From positions 98,176 to 162,175 of the forward strand of contig SWBL01000080.1 in NCBI GenBank assembly GCA_024195585.1: 64,000 nucleotides of DNA, written 5' to 3'. Position numbers and translations under genes: made by a program. Of this stretch, positions 12,456 to 22,472 are shown in pieces. The DNA comes from Aureobasidium sp. EXF-3400 (Eukaryota; Ascomycota; Dothideomycetes; Dothideales; Saccotheciaceae). Each line of letters begins with the position of its first letter. Position 1 is the stretch's first letter. The notes below the pieces were generated by a model that saw only the letters and a list, made by a program, of their open reading frames with translations, did no database searches and had not been told where the DNA came from.

Positions 12456-14327
12456 ATGTCTTCCTCGAGTATTGAACGTCTACCACCAGAGATTTGTCTG
12501 CAGATATGCGAACTGCTTAGAGATACCCATACGCCAAGTATATACAGCTTCTCGGAGACGAGCAGTAAGACCAGGATAATTGCCAACATGGTCATATTTC
12601 GAAAGGTCATACTTCCCATACGCAGTCACAATTTCGTGGAAAGAGACGTGCAAAATCTCCTTGATACTCTGGGACCCATTTCCGCCCTCGGTCACATACG
12701 CACGCTAAGGCTCTGTCATGCTTGGAGCTGCCCTGGCGCCGACCAAAAAGCTCTCCGCGGAGAACTTTTCTGGCCCCGTAGTGATAGGGAGCCCGCTGAC
12801 GCTGTCTGGACATACGATCATGCCTGGACATCCATGTCGAATCTGTTGCAGCGATGCCCTGCTCTCTCAGACCTCGTCTGGGAAATTCGACACCAGATCC
12901 CACCTTGTGTGCTTGATGCAATACATCGATATCATTCTCGTTCCCGGTTACATATGAGAGCTTTTTGTGCCCGAAGTCTGCTTGGATCCGAAATAGACAA
13001 GCATGAATTGGCCATTGTGACTTCACCATGTCTACACAGCTTCTGGTTTACATACATGGAGCCTGATGAAGAGCCTCATGCCAGTCGGTCGCAACGAGTT
13101 GTTCAGCAAGTGCTTGCACACTTGGCACCAAAGGTCGAAGAGGTGCGCTTTCGGCGGACAATGATGCCACATCGCGGGAGTCTGCCACATCCAGAGATGG
13201 AACTATCTGTGGAGAGAGGTGCCGTGAACCCGTCCACAAGTTTGAGACGACTGGAAATAGGCGCCAGTCACTACGTGAGCTTCACCGTGAGCCGGGAAGA
13301 ACTGAAGAGCTGGCACACACATGTTGATTTCTCACGTCTGCGCACTCTGGTTCTGGACACGTTGATTGGTCTAGATGCACTGGTTTGGCTGAGGGGCTGT
13401 GATTTTGCGTCATTGAAGGTTCTCAATCTTCAGTGGAACGAGCGTAACGGGCCTGAATATCCCCAGAACAAGTTAACTGCGATGTTGTTTATTGTGGATT
13501 TGTTGCCACTCTCAGAGCTTGCTGTAGGGTGGCGGTTCAAAAACATGGATCCGATTTACCAAAGGCACGGCGCCAGTCTTCGTATATTGCGCTTGCCAAA
13601 CCGGTCCGCACGTGAGACTCATGAAGCAGTCCCCGTCCTCCAGAACATACGAGACCAATGCCCACTGCTCGCGGAACTTGAGTTCGTTGTACCGAGAGAT
13701 CAAGGCAGTATCACCGAGGTAGCTGTCTACAAAACGTTTGCCACTTTTCCAGCTCTCCAACGACTTATCCTAGGACTTCGCTTCAAGAATCACACATTGG
13801 AGGCCGGGCGACTGGCACACTACGATGCATTTGATCGGCGGCTCTTCTCAAAAGAAATGCATGACAGACCTCGTTACGGCGATGTTCGCAGAGCGCTCAT
13901 TGATAGAGCCATCGATGAGCCCTTTGCGAGAACTGTATATCGTCTCGCATCACGCTCCAGCTGCTTTCTAAGCCAGCTTGAGTTGAAAATCGATTCTGTT
14001 GCCCTAGACTACCCCTATGTAATCAGGAGCATACGAAGCCCACCAAGCCCACTGTCTGGTATCTTTGCGTATGTTTGCAGATCTTGGACAGTGGAACCAG
14101 GCGTTCGGGATGACGATCCAGATGAAGTTGTGACACGAGAGATGGACACACCTTGGGGAGACAGACCTGCTCCGAAAGAGCTAGACTCTCGTGTCGAGCA
14201 AGTTTTTAGACGAATCTGGCCTGGAAACGAGGATGGATCTAGCGACTGGCGAACCGACTGGCACAGTTCTCTCGAATGCAACGATGAAACAGATGAGTCC
14301 GAGATTCATCCCGCCAGTCAGTCTTGA
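12456..14327 (+). CDS. F-box protein with leucine-rich-like C-terminal part, 623 aa
   Basis: Single exon. The ATG at 12456 opens directly into an F-box-like segment, SSIERLPPEICLQICELL (residues 4-21). The body has repeated hydrophobic strand/helix patterns such as LRTLVLDTLIGLDALVWL and FASLKVLNLQWN, typical of the irregular leucine-rich repeats that follow F-boxes in fungal proteins. F-box proteins bind Skp1 and select substrates for SCF ubiquitin ligases; the substrate here is unknown. The last approximately 50 residues are acidic. F-box-LRR proteins of this kind are a large variable family in filamentous ascomycetes, so orthology is uncertain. Confidence 0.75.
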   Translation: MSSSSIERLPPEICLQICELLRDTHTPSIYSFSETSSKTRIIANMVIFRKVILPIRSHNFVERDVQNLLDTLGPISALGHIRTLRLCHAWSCPGADQKALRGELFWPRSDREPADAVWTYDHAWTSMSNLLQRCPALSDLVWEIRHQIPPCVLDAIHRYHSRSRLHMRAFCARSLLGSEIDKHELAIVTSPCLHSFWFTYMEPDEEPHASRSQRVVQQVLAHLAPKVEEVRFRRTMMPHRGSLPHPEMELSVERGAVNPSTSLRRLEIGASHYVSFTVSREELKSWHTHVDFSRLRTLVLDTLIGLDALVWLRGCDFASLKVLNLQWNERNGPEYPQNKLTAMLFIVDLLPLSELAVGWRFKNMDPIYQRHGASLRILRLPNRSARETHEAVPVLQNIRDQCPLLAELEFVVPRDQGSITEVAVYKTFATFPALQRLILGLRFKNHTLEAGRLAHYDAFDRRLFSKEMHDRPRYGDVRRALIDRAIDEPFARTVYRLASRSSCFLSQLELKIDSVALDYPYVIRSIRSPPSPLSGIFAYVCRSWTVEPGVRDDDPDEVVTREMDTPWGDRPAPKELDSRVEQVFRRIWPGNEDGSSDWRTDWHSSLECNDETDESEIHPASQS

Positions 14328-14656
14328 GTGGTTCGTGATGATCAATCGATACACACAGTCAAAGCGTCTGAAATACTCCGATACTGTCCTCAGATACCAC
14401 TATCATCTTCCGGCACAGAGATGCAACCTGCCCGACGTTGGAATCGGATCGATCTTCTTCGACTATCGCGAGTGAATGGATGCATATATTATACGTCACT
14501 CGTTTGGCTCACTAATGGAACAGGCGAATACGAAGAGTGAAGAGTGGTATCCTAAGGTCATTATGTCGTTTACCCAAGCTGCTGCTCACTACCCAAATTC
14601 AAACACCGTTTCCCGATCCTTTACCCAACCCCCAAATTTAGAATCATATAAGTCCG
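14328..14656. other. Convergent 3' spacer
   Basis: About 330 bp between the stop codons of two convergent genes. Nothing beyond 3' UTR sequence is seen. Confidence 0.5.
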
Positions 14657-16294
14657 TTACTGTCCAATCCTCTTATCAGCAGCATGCTCGTTGATCTGAT
14701 GAAGGGTGCCCTGCAGCATCTTCTCCTTCTCCTTGCGTCCCTCGTCTCTGACCGTCTGCAATCGATCGACAGCGGAGCTGATCAGATCGATGTGCATCTC
14801 CAAAGGCATTCTCTTCCTATCCACGATAGTAGGTGTGGCGACATCATCTCTTAGTTGACTCAGATTGTTCTCGATATCCTTGAGTTTGACGAGAGTTGAG
14901 ATGACGTGCTGCATAGCTGTCTTGCGGTATCTGCTAACATCGTTCAAGGTTGCGAGTTGTTGCTCTTGTTTGGCCAGTGGCCCTCTGTTGCCGCCAAGTT
15001 TGGTCCAGAGAAGGGCCAGTAGCTCGGCTCTGGCATCTCCGACTTTGAGGTCTTCGCGATGGGCGATGTCTTGAATCTGATGGAGGCGGTCGTCAAGGTT
15101 CTCGAGGACTTCGAGGAGGGTGTTGGCTTCCAAGATGCAGACTTGGATTTGCTCTTCGACTTCGGAGGTGTGGCGAATGTACTGGTCGTAGATCACGTCT
15201 TCTGGGGAATGTTGAGGAATGGTCAAAGAGAACATCGGCAAGTATTGCGCGAAGAGGCGAGGAATAATACCCTCGGAGTCTGGCGTGGCCTCGATACCTT
15301 GCAGCACTTTCATCGTCCAGCGGTTGGCAGAGAGAATACCGTCCAATGCGCGCGAGATCCTTGAGTTGAATTGGGACAGGCCGTCGCTAGCTTGACGAGC
15401 TGTCTCGATGAAGCCGTCAAACTCATTGACGAGTTCATTGCGCGAGCCCAAGCTGGAATGTTTGACCACTGTACGGAGATCACGAATAGACAACTCAGAG
15501 TTCTTCATGGCCAAAGGCAGAGCAGCTTGGTGAACAGAAGCTTCCAAGATGTCCTCGAAATTTGACTGTGTAATGACCAGCTTGTCAAACTCAACAGGAC
15601 CTCTGTGACCATCATGATGGCCGATGTCGCAGAAGGGCAGATTGAGATAGCCAGCTCCTGGGATGTTGCACAGTGGTGATAGAGCATTGGTGACGCTGTG
15701 TACCACCATGGTCTTGGCGATGCCCATACCGACTGCCATGAGAAGTACAATCAAAGTATAACCAAGAAGAGGTTTGAGGGCATGTGCAGCGATGGAGAAG
15801 ACAGACAAGACATATTTGAGAAGTGGAAGCACAACATTTGACCAAGCATACTGAAGATAATCTGGCGAAACATCTTGTGAAGTGGATTTGGCAGACTTGC
15901 GTCTTGATGATTGAACGACTGGAGTAGCACGCTTGACAGGGACTGATTTGCGAATGGCGGATGCTCTCACAGCGGGTCTTGGAGATTGTCTCGTCGTTCT
16001 AGTCGGAGGAGAGTCAAGATAACCACTGGATTCAGGCGTAGGCATGACGAACTCGGTTGATTGGCTTATGTGGGAAGCATTCCGTTTGCGACGAGTCGGA
16101 AAAGGGTGATTCTGCGATGGATTCTCGCGAAGGTCTGCCGGGGTCCGCGGAGTCGACAAAGTGGCAGATTTGTGAGAATTGTAGTAGGCTTCAAGAAGAC
16201 GTGGTTGGAACTCTTCGTCGTCGGTTTGGGAATCGTCCATGTCTGCCCAGGATTCGGATAACTGGGGCTGTGTGCGCGTGCTGATGCGTGTCAT
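14657..16294 (-). CDS. Conserved fungal membrane protein of unknown function, 545 aa
   Basis: Single exon; the ATG at 16294 gives MTRISTRTQPQLSESWADM. Residues 1 to about 135 are basic and Ser/Pro-rich, likely disordered (for example TRRKRNASHISQS and VPVKRATPV). One or two membrane segments follow at about 150-195 (LLGYTLIVLLMAVGMGIA). Then comes a short Cys-containing stretch (LCNIPGAGYLNLPFCDIG) and a mostly helical, coiled-coil-like region to the end (for example EEQIQVCILEANTLLEVLENL). The family is familiar from ascomycete genomes but I know of no established function. The basic tail, single membrane region and long helical part would suit a nuclear-envelope or ER protein, which is inference only. 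It diverges from the hydrolase gene over about 280 bp. Confidence 0.75.
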   Translation of the reverse strand: MTRISTRTQPQLSESWADMDDSQTDDEEFQPRLLEAYYNSHKSATLSTPRTPADLRENPSQNHPFPTRRKRNASHISQSTEFVMPTPESSGYLDSPPTRTTRQSPRPAVRASAIRKSVPVKRATPVVQSSRRKSAKSTSQDVSPDYLQYAWSNVVLPLLKYVLSVFSIAAHALKPLLGYTLIVLLMAVGMGIAKTMVVHSVTNALSPLCNIPGAGYLNLPFCDIGHHDGHRGPVEFDKLVITQSNFEDILEASVHQAALPLAMKNSELSIRDLRTVVKHSSLGSRNELVNEFDGFIETARQASDGLSQFNSRISRALDGILSANRWTMKVLQGIEATPDSEGIIPRLFAQYLPMFSLTIPQHSPEDVIYDQYIRHTSEVEEQIQVCILEANTLLEVLENLDDRLHQIQDIAHREDLKVGDARAELLALLWTKLGGNRGPLAKQEQQLATLNDVSRYRKTAMQHVISTLVKLKDIENNLSQLRDDVATPTIVDRKRMPLEMHIDLISSAVDRLQTVRDEGRKEKEKMLQGTLHQINEHAADKRIGQ

Positions 16295-16577
16295 GTTGAC
16301 GGCGTCGTTGTCCAATCGCTTCGACTTGGTCAAAGTGGGATGATCAATACTTATAAGCTAAGTCATGCAACGTGAGCAAAACGGATCCACATTGCGATGT
16401 GATAAAACAAGACCAGGAACGTGAATCTGGTCTTGCCTCCTTGGAAACAAACCAAGAACGCGGAAGACGCGAGGGGTGTTGCGATCGCGTTTTGATTGGC
16501 TTGGGATGACATCACCGCCTTCCTGCAAGTCACGCACTCTCAGACCTGGACCTTCCTTTTGTTTCTGCCCAGTTGAC

Positions 16578-17738
16578 ATGGACTCAAGGTTGAACTGCTT
16601 GTTCACTCGCCATGCTCGACCAGACCTTTGTTTAAGACAGGCGTTATTCGCGCAACCAAGGCGCGGGCTGCTTACCACCGCACAAGCTGCACCACTTCGA
16701 CGCCCCCACCTCTCAATACGCAGCCATGAATTCAAAGGTCAAAGGCGATCCATCTTTGCTGGTGTTTCGCCTTTTATCCTGGTTCCAGGTGTTTTTGTTG
16801 GCCTGCTCATAGGTCATTGGATCCACAAATGTCTTCTGATGGTCCTATTTCAAAACAAGATCATCTACATGCCATCTCTTCCTCCAGGCTCAAGACGTGA
16901 GAAACTAGGAGACTACTCCAAGACATGGGCTGGAGTGTCCTGGGAGGAGGAAAACATCAGGTCTCTGGATGGAACGAAACTCTCTGTGGCCATTGCACAT
17001 CCTGAAGCATTGCCTACAGTAGCCCAAGACAAGCGCAAACAAGTTGTCGTGCTCTACTTCCAAGGCAATGGCGCATCAATTCCACCTCGGACACCAATGC
17101 TTTCAAACATCCTGAGAGCTACAGCAAAGGACTCTCCACACCAGTGGACCTTGCTCGCATTGTCTTATCGCGGATATTGGACCTCCTCTGGACGTGCTCA
17201 TCAGAGAGGCATTGAGAAAGATGCACAAGCTTTTGTGAACTGGGCAATCGAGAAACACGGCCAGGACCCTGAGAAGACCGAGTTCATTCTCTGGGGTCAA
17301 AGTATTGGATCAGGAGTCGCTGCATACGCCGCATCGAAGTATCTCGAATCAGCGAAGACCACGGATGCTGCTCGATTATCCCGAATCGTGCTAGAGACTC
17401 CTTTTGTAAGCATCAAGAGTATGCTGGCAGCCATCTATCCAGACTGGTGGGTACCATATAAACATCTCTGGCCATTTCTCCGTAGCTGGTGGGACAGTGA
17501 GGATGCTCTGCGCAAGATCGCCGGATCATCTCATCCGCCCAAAGTCTTGATGGTCGTCGCTTCTGGTGATGAGATTGTCCCGCGAGTCCAGGCCGATCAA
17601 CTGGAGACACTCTGCAAAGACTTGCAATTGGATGTCACCAGGAAAGATGTTCTAGGTGCTTTGCACACTCAAGCAAGTACTCTGGAGCAGGGCAAGAGAG
17701 TCATCTCGAATTGGGTGGCGGACCGCAAAATCGACTGA
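16578..17738 (+). CDS. Alpha/beta hydrolase (ABHD12/Bem46-like), membrane-anchored, 386 aa
   Basis: Single exon. Two in-frame ATGs compete: 16506 (weak context) and 16578 (gacATGG, strong), the latter chosen. The first approximately 60 residues are Arg/Ala-rich without acidic residues, like a mitochondrial presequence, followed by a membrane segment (ILVPGVFVGLLIGHWIHK). The hydrolase fold has an oxyanion-side LYFQGNGAS, the nucleophile elbow GQSIGSG with S242, acid D331 in SGDEIVP and catalytic H363 in GALHTQ. The triad is complete and the length suits the ABHD12/ABHD13/Bem46 group, whose members include lysophospholipid lipases; the substrate is not determinable here. It is divergent from the membrane-protein gene. 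Confidence 0.8.
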   Translation: MDSRLNCLFTRHARPDLCLRQALFAQPRRGLLTTAQAAPLRRPHLSIRSHEFKGQRRSIFAGVSPFILVPGVFVGLLIGHWIHKCLLMVLFQNKIIYMPSLPPGSRREKLGDYSKTWAGVSWEEENIRSLDGTKLSVAIAHPEALPTVAQDKRKQVVVLYFQGNGASIPPRTPMLSNILRATAKDSPHQWTLLALSYRGYWTSSGRAHQRGIEKDAQAFVNWAIEKHGQDPEKTEFILWGQSIGSGVAAYAASKYLESAKTTDAARLSRIVLETPFVSIKSMLAAIYPDWWVPYKHLWPFLRSWWDSEDALRKIAGSSHPPKVLMVVASGDEIVPRVQADQLETLCKDLQLDVTRKDVLGALHTQASTLEQGKRVISNWVADRKID

Positions 17739-18005
17739 CGATGCACACTTATGATGTCCGTCTTCACATTTGCTTATCACTGTGAAGCATTATCAAGTAT
17801 GATCTACATTGCAATACTTCACTGACCAGTTGACGACATGCTCGGAAAATCCTCGGTCTTCTGGAGTGAAAGAAAAATTTGCGGCTTTGGGATCCGGAAC
17901 GACCACGACCCAGAGTTGTTCTATGCCTTGATGCCTTTGCAGTTCCTCTTGGACTCTCTGTGGTTTGTTCTTGTACTTTCTGGACGTTCAGCACTCCATC
18001 AATCT

Positions 18006-18108
18006 GGTCGGTTAGCTCAGTTGGTTAGAGCGTGGTGCTAATATCCGGTGGTTATCCACCCAAGATGATGGCACGCCAAGGTCGCGGGTTCGACCCCCGT
18101 ACTGACCA
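18006..18108 (+). tRNA. tRNA-Ile (anticodon AAU) with a 29-nt intron
   Basis: The acceptor arm pairs GGTCGGT (18006-18012) with ACTGACC (18101-18107), then discriminator A at 18108. The D-arm reads AGCTCAGTTGGTTAGAGC, and the T-arm contains GGTTCGACCCC (internal B box, 18087-18097). The anticodon AAT is 18040-18042, followed by A37 at 18043. The intron is 18044-18072, at the canonical place between positions 37 and 38. Without it the mature RNA is 74 nt with a closed TGGTG/CGCCA anticodon stem. AAU is deaminated to IAU and reads AUU, AUC and AUA. Confidence 0.97.
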
Positions 18109-18122
18109 TTGATATCATCTTC

Positions 18123-18127
18123 TTTTT
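18123..18127 (+). terminator. RNA polymerase III T5 terminator
   Basis: A run of five T residues lies 15 nt after the tRNA 3' end, the usual stop signal for RNA polymerase III. Confidence 0.8.
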
Positions 18128-19396
18128 GCTCGTGGAGCGAGAGGTAGGCCTTTTTTGCTGGCGGAGGTTGTTTCGACGGATTTGTGACAATTTTGAGCTT
18201 GGAGACGGCAGGCTTCAGTCGGGAAGCCGGGCTTTTTCCCGCCGAACTTCATTGTACAACCACCGGACCACTGGACCACTGGAGAACAATCAGGTCGAAC
18301 ATGTCTGAAATATTGACATTCTACTTGATAGAAGTACAACATCTTCATTGTTTAAGTATAAAGTAAACGCCGGGAATGTGACAGTATGGCAACAAGCAAG
18401 TTCGTTGTACTGCTAGTCCTCTAACTATCAAACGATTTGACACAACATAGACGATACAACACTTGACTAGAACTGATCAAACATATAATACCTCCAAACA
18501 TTCGTTTACCGCTGTCGATATCATCTTTTGTAACTCATAAGCACGTTGCCGGACTTGACTAGTCATCAAGCCTCAGATACTGCAAAATCATATGCGTTTA
18601 CGCGCTTGGTATACTGCAGTCAGCCTTCTGTTTTCTAGAGAACGTGTCAAGTCGACTTCTAGACTTTGTATTTTGCTAGAAACTGCAGCTGGTTGTGCTC
18701 CAGTATCACCTCGAGGCCTCCATATCGTTGAATGACATCGCGAGACGGGAAAGCGTGTCTGCATTCTTATGTATGCAGACAGTTGATCACGTTCATGGTC
18801 CGCAACCAACATCACACAGGGAACTTAGAACATCCTGACCCTGACCCTGACCATCGAATTGAGCTTTTGAGACAATCAATCTATGAAATAAGAGCTTGAG
18901 TGTTGGTTTTTTTGCAAAACTCATCTCTCGTCCATGTGGAGATTGTATTCTCGGTTTTCAATAAAAGCAGATTTCCATACTAGCTTGCCAATCTCTAAGG
19001 TCACTATGCTAGATGGGTTGTTCTTTCAGCATGTTATTTTGTGCTTGGAGGGTTGAGCGTGCTCTGGAGTAGTAGTCTAGGGTCTTGTTCGAGTTTCGTG
19101 TTTTTACTTTGGAAGATGATCAAGTCATTCGAGTTGTCTTGACATGTGTTTTTTGATGAGAATATCACTGATCTTGATGTAGTCTGACTTCACAAAAGCT
19201 GGGGACAAGGACAGCCGAGAACGAGGGTGAAAGAGAGAGAAATGCCATTAGAAACCGCTCAAAGTATCGGGTAACGGAAAGACAGAATAGGGTCACATTT
19301 GGACCTGAAAGATGCGAAGGGGGTGGGTCACGCAGTCTAAAATCCCTCGCTGCGAGACAATCGAATACAGAAGATGCGAAGCTGAGAAATGCTCTT
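18128..19396. other. Intergenic, no gene seen
   Basis: About 1.3 kb downstream of the tRNA and of the convergent Dsk2 gene. It contains a short CCTGAC run near 18834-18852. No protein or RNA gene is supported. Confidence 0.45.
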
Positions 19397-20858
19397 CTAT
19401 ATCGTTCCACTGAGCAAGTGCTCAACAGCACCTTCCACACTTCCACCACTCATGCGAAGAGCACGGACGTTACGATCAAACTCATAGAAGCCCATTGCGT
19501 TGAGTTGTTGCAGTTGAGTGGCGTATTGCTCCTCTGGCGGACGGCTGTCTTGCTGTTGTTGTGGTGCGCCAAAGCCTCCCATGCCTCCCATACCTCCCAT
19601 GCCACCGAGCGCTGCGAATGGATTCATGCCACCGAAGGGGTTGGCAGCAGCTGCACCTCCTTCACCACCGGCGCCTGAGTTGTTGTTGTTGCCGCCGTAC
19701 ATGTTTTGCATCATGTTCATTGCTGAGCGCATCATCTCTGGGTTCTGCATCATCTGTTGAGCCATCTGTTGGATGGGATCTGAGCCACCACCTTGAGCAC
19801 CTCCCATACCACCGAATAGACTTGCGAAGGGGTTTGCTTGTGCTTGAGAAGCGTTGGCACCAGGAGTTTGGCCTTGGGCAGGAGTTCCTTGACCGGCAGT
19901 GGGGATGGGGGGAGTGCCAGCGGGTGTTTGACCTTGAGCAGCACCAGGGTTGCCTCCGAAAAGAGCAGCGAAAGGGTTTGCGCCGCTTCCTGCACCTTGA
20001 CCACCACCGAACATGGCAAAGGGGTTTGGCGGAGGGTTCTGCTGTTGTGTGTTTTGTGACGTTGAGTCTGACTCGGAAGTGTCTGTTGCGCCAGGAGCAG
20101 GGAAAGCACTTGCGCCGCCCAAACCACCACCCATGCTTCTCTGCATGTTCATTTGCATACGAATAAAGTCGGGGTTCATGAGCATGCGACGAAGCTCAGG
20201 GTTGTCGAACATTTGCTGAGCCATAGGGTTATTACGGAGCATAGGATTGTTGCGCATCATGTTGATGACATCGGGGTTGTTCATGGCTTCATTCATCTGC
20301 TGGGCAAAGGCTGGATTCTCGAGCATTCGTAGGAGGTTATCGGGGTCTGGAGGTGCGCCCATCTGTATTGTTGTCAGCAGCAGTCGCGAAGCACAAACAT
20401 ATGACAATACTCACGCCTCCATCAGCACCAAACATGTCAGCGCCGGGCAGTTGGTGGAAACCGGCATAGCGTGCGCCTGTTAGTTGGGCCAGGGGGTTGT
20501 GTGCGCCAGTTCCAGCGGCGATGTTGGAAGGGACATTGGCAGCTGTGCCGGCTCCAGGGACAGGAGTCGAGCCTCCTTGGTTGGCAGGGTTTTGGCGATT
20601 GTTGCTCTCAGCACCCTTGACCAGGTGGATAGTGTTGCCGTCCTTGATCTTGTAACTTGCTAGCGTGTCGGGGTCCTTGAGCACACGACCAGAGTAGATC
20701 AGACGTTGGCGTTCGGTGGGGATGTCTGCGAAGTCTGATGTGGCCAGCTTTTCCTTCAGTTGGCTGACAGTAGAATTGGCGGCGATGGTAATGGCATATT
20801 TGGCGTCATTGGACGACTTGACGGTGAAAGTCAGCTGTTGGTCGCTCTCGTCCGACAT
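19397..20858 (-). CDS. DSK2: Dsk2/ubiquilin-type ubiquitin shuttle protein, 469 aa
   Basis: Two exons read from the right: 20858-20415 and 20362-19397, phase 0 (donor GTGAGT, acceptor ACAG). Domains in order: an N-terminal ubiquitin-like domain (about 8-82, with [17 protein letters not shown]); an STI1-like region (about 155-225, with the NPxxxxMM pattern, e.g. [16 protein letters not shown]); a long Gly/Pro/Gln/Ala-rich low-complexity middle; a second Met-rich STI1-like stretch ([20 protein letters not shown]); and a C-terminal UBA (about 425-467, [19 protein letters not shown]...GAVEHLL). This is the complete ubiquilin layout. By family it carries polyubiquitinated proteins to the proteasome, the UBL binding the proteasome and the UBA binding ubiquitin, in cytosol and nucleus. 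It is divergent from the quinone oxidoreductase gene across 379 bp. Confidence 0.95.
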
Positions 20859-21237
20859 GGCGATCGCTTGGTTGTGAACAGATATGAATGAAGCTTTGTC
20901 AAACTGGTGAAAGTCGTGGAAATCAGGCGCAGACGGGGGCGATACGGATGTGCTGTGTATCAGTTCAGCTCGCTGTCAAACCGTCACTTCGCAGTCCAAG
21001 ACAAGCCAACACGCCCCTCAGAAGGCCGCAGAAGCCCAAGGACAATGACGTTGAGACCCTTGCCAAGCTCTTGTGATTGTGCGCGAGTCATGGGCCGAGG
21101 CATCAATGCTGAGTCCATCCTCCGCCTCCGCATTTCGGGTATCGTTCTCTTGTCATATCAACTGCATACGCTCGTGTAGCTATGTCTTGCTCCTGTCATC
21201 TAATACATTCACTGATATCCACTACCATACCACAGCC
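20859..21237. promoter_or_regulatory. Divergent promoter region of DSK2 and the quinone oxidoreductase
   Basis: A 379-bp spacer between two divergent ATGs, so it must contain both promoters and 5' UTRs. I see no clear TATA box. Confidence 0.5.
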
Positions 21238-22361
21238 ATGAGAGGAATTCAAGTCAAGGAATATGTCCAGGTATCGTCTTCGAATCTTGACTTCAACCCT
21301 TCACAGCTGACAGCCCATCAGGGTCCTCAAGACCTCAAAGTCACAGACCTACCGGACCCGACTCCTAACCCAAATCAATATCTGATTGCTGTTCATGCCG
21401 CTGCTACCAACTTCTTCGACTTGCTCCAGATCCGTGGAAAATACCAACACCAACCTCCTCTACCATGGGTCTCTGGTGCCGAGTTCTCTGGCGTTATTCT
21501 CAAGGCTCCGCAGTCGTTGCCAGGAGGAAAGAAGCCTACATTTAAAGAAGGAGATAAGGTCTTTGGTGCATCCCAAGGTGCTTATGGTACCAAGGTCTGC
21601 GCTACTGAGGCACAGTTGAGACCAATGCCCAAAGGATGGAGCTTCTTCGAAAGTGCTGGTTTGATGGTTACTGCTCCTACCAGTTATGCCGGTCTGGTGA
21701 CAAGAGCTGGCATCAAGAAGGGTAAGTCTCGATATCCCTTCTACTTGTCCTGCAAAAGTGACTGACAACATCAGGTGACTGGGTCTTGGTTCATGCTGCT
21801 GCTGGAGGTGTTGGTCTTGCGGCTGTCCAGATTGCGAAAGCTTTCGGAGCAACAGTGGTTGCCACAGCTGGTACACAGCACAAACTCGATGTTGCCAAGT
21901 CGTTTGGCGCAGATCATCTGGTCGACTACAGACAAAAGGATTGGCCCGACAAGGTCAAGAAACTGACACCCAAGGGTCGTGGTGTCGACATTGTCTATGA
22001 CCCCGTTGGTCTGATTGCCCAAAGTATGAAGTGCACAGCCTGGAACGGACGACTGTTGGTCATTGGTTTTGCAGCAGGCGATATCGAAAAGATGGCCACC
22101 AACAGAATCCTGTTGAAGAACGTCAGTGTCATGGGTCTGCATTGGGGTGCTTATGCTATCAACGAGCCAGAGATGATTGAAGTAGTGTGGAAGGGTCTGT
22201 TTGACTTGATGGAGAGTGGCAAGTTCCGCGGAACATGTTATACAGACAAGGAGTTTGTCGGACTCGAGACGGTTCCCGAGGCACTGAAAGCACTTGGAGC
22301 GCGCGACACCTGGGGAAAGGTGGTTGTCAAGGTGCCGCAAGAAGGACAGAGCAAGCTGTAG
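21238..22361 (+). CDS. Zeta-crystallin-like quinone oxidoreductase (MDR superfamily), 339 aa
   Basis: Three exons by my reading: 21238-21270, 21322-21721, 21775-22361. The first intron (51 nt, GTATCG...CAG, TGAC near its 3' end) keeps the frame open, so an ORF read would include 17 extra residues. Removing it gives VKEYVQGPQDLKVTDLP, the continuous start usual for this family. The second has a GTAAGT donor. The fold is a GroES-like N-half followed by a Rossmann NADPH-binding half with HAAAGGVGLAAVQIAKAFGA and GADHLVDYR. No zinc-binding cysteines are seen, so it is the zinc-free quinone-reductase branch of medium-chain dehydrogenases. Expected reaction: NADPH-dependent one-electron reduction of quinones, or reduction of alpha,beta-unsaturated carbonyls, in the cytosol. 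Confidence 0.9.
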
Positions 22362-22472
22362 ATGGCAGGTGCCGATCAGGCAGTCAATCGCAAACTTGCA
22401 TGCTAAGTCGCTCCTTCCGCTTGTTGACGAACATTTCACCCAACCTCAGAACTCTGCGCGTCTCCTGTCTCA

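Noticed and set aside
18834..18852. CCTGAC short tandem run
   Set aside because: Only about three units; not a meaningful array.
19561..20166. 201-codon frame antisense to DSK2
   Set aside because: Arises from the Gly/Gln/Pro-rich repeat coding of Dsk2; no domain.
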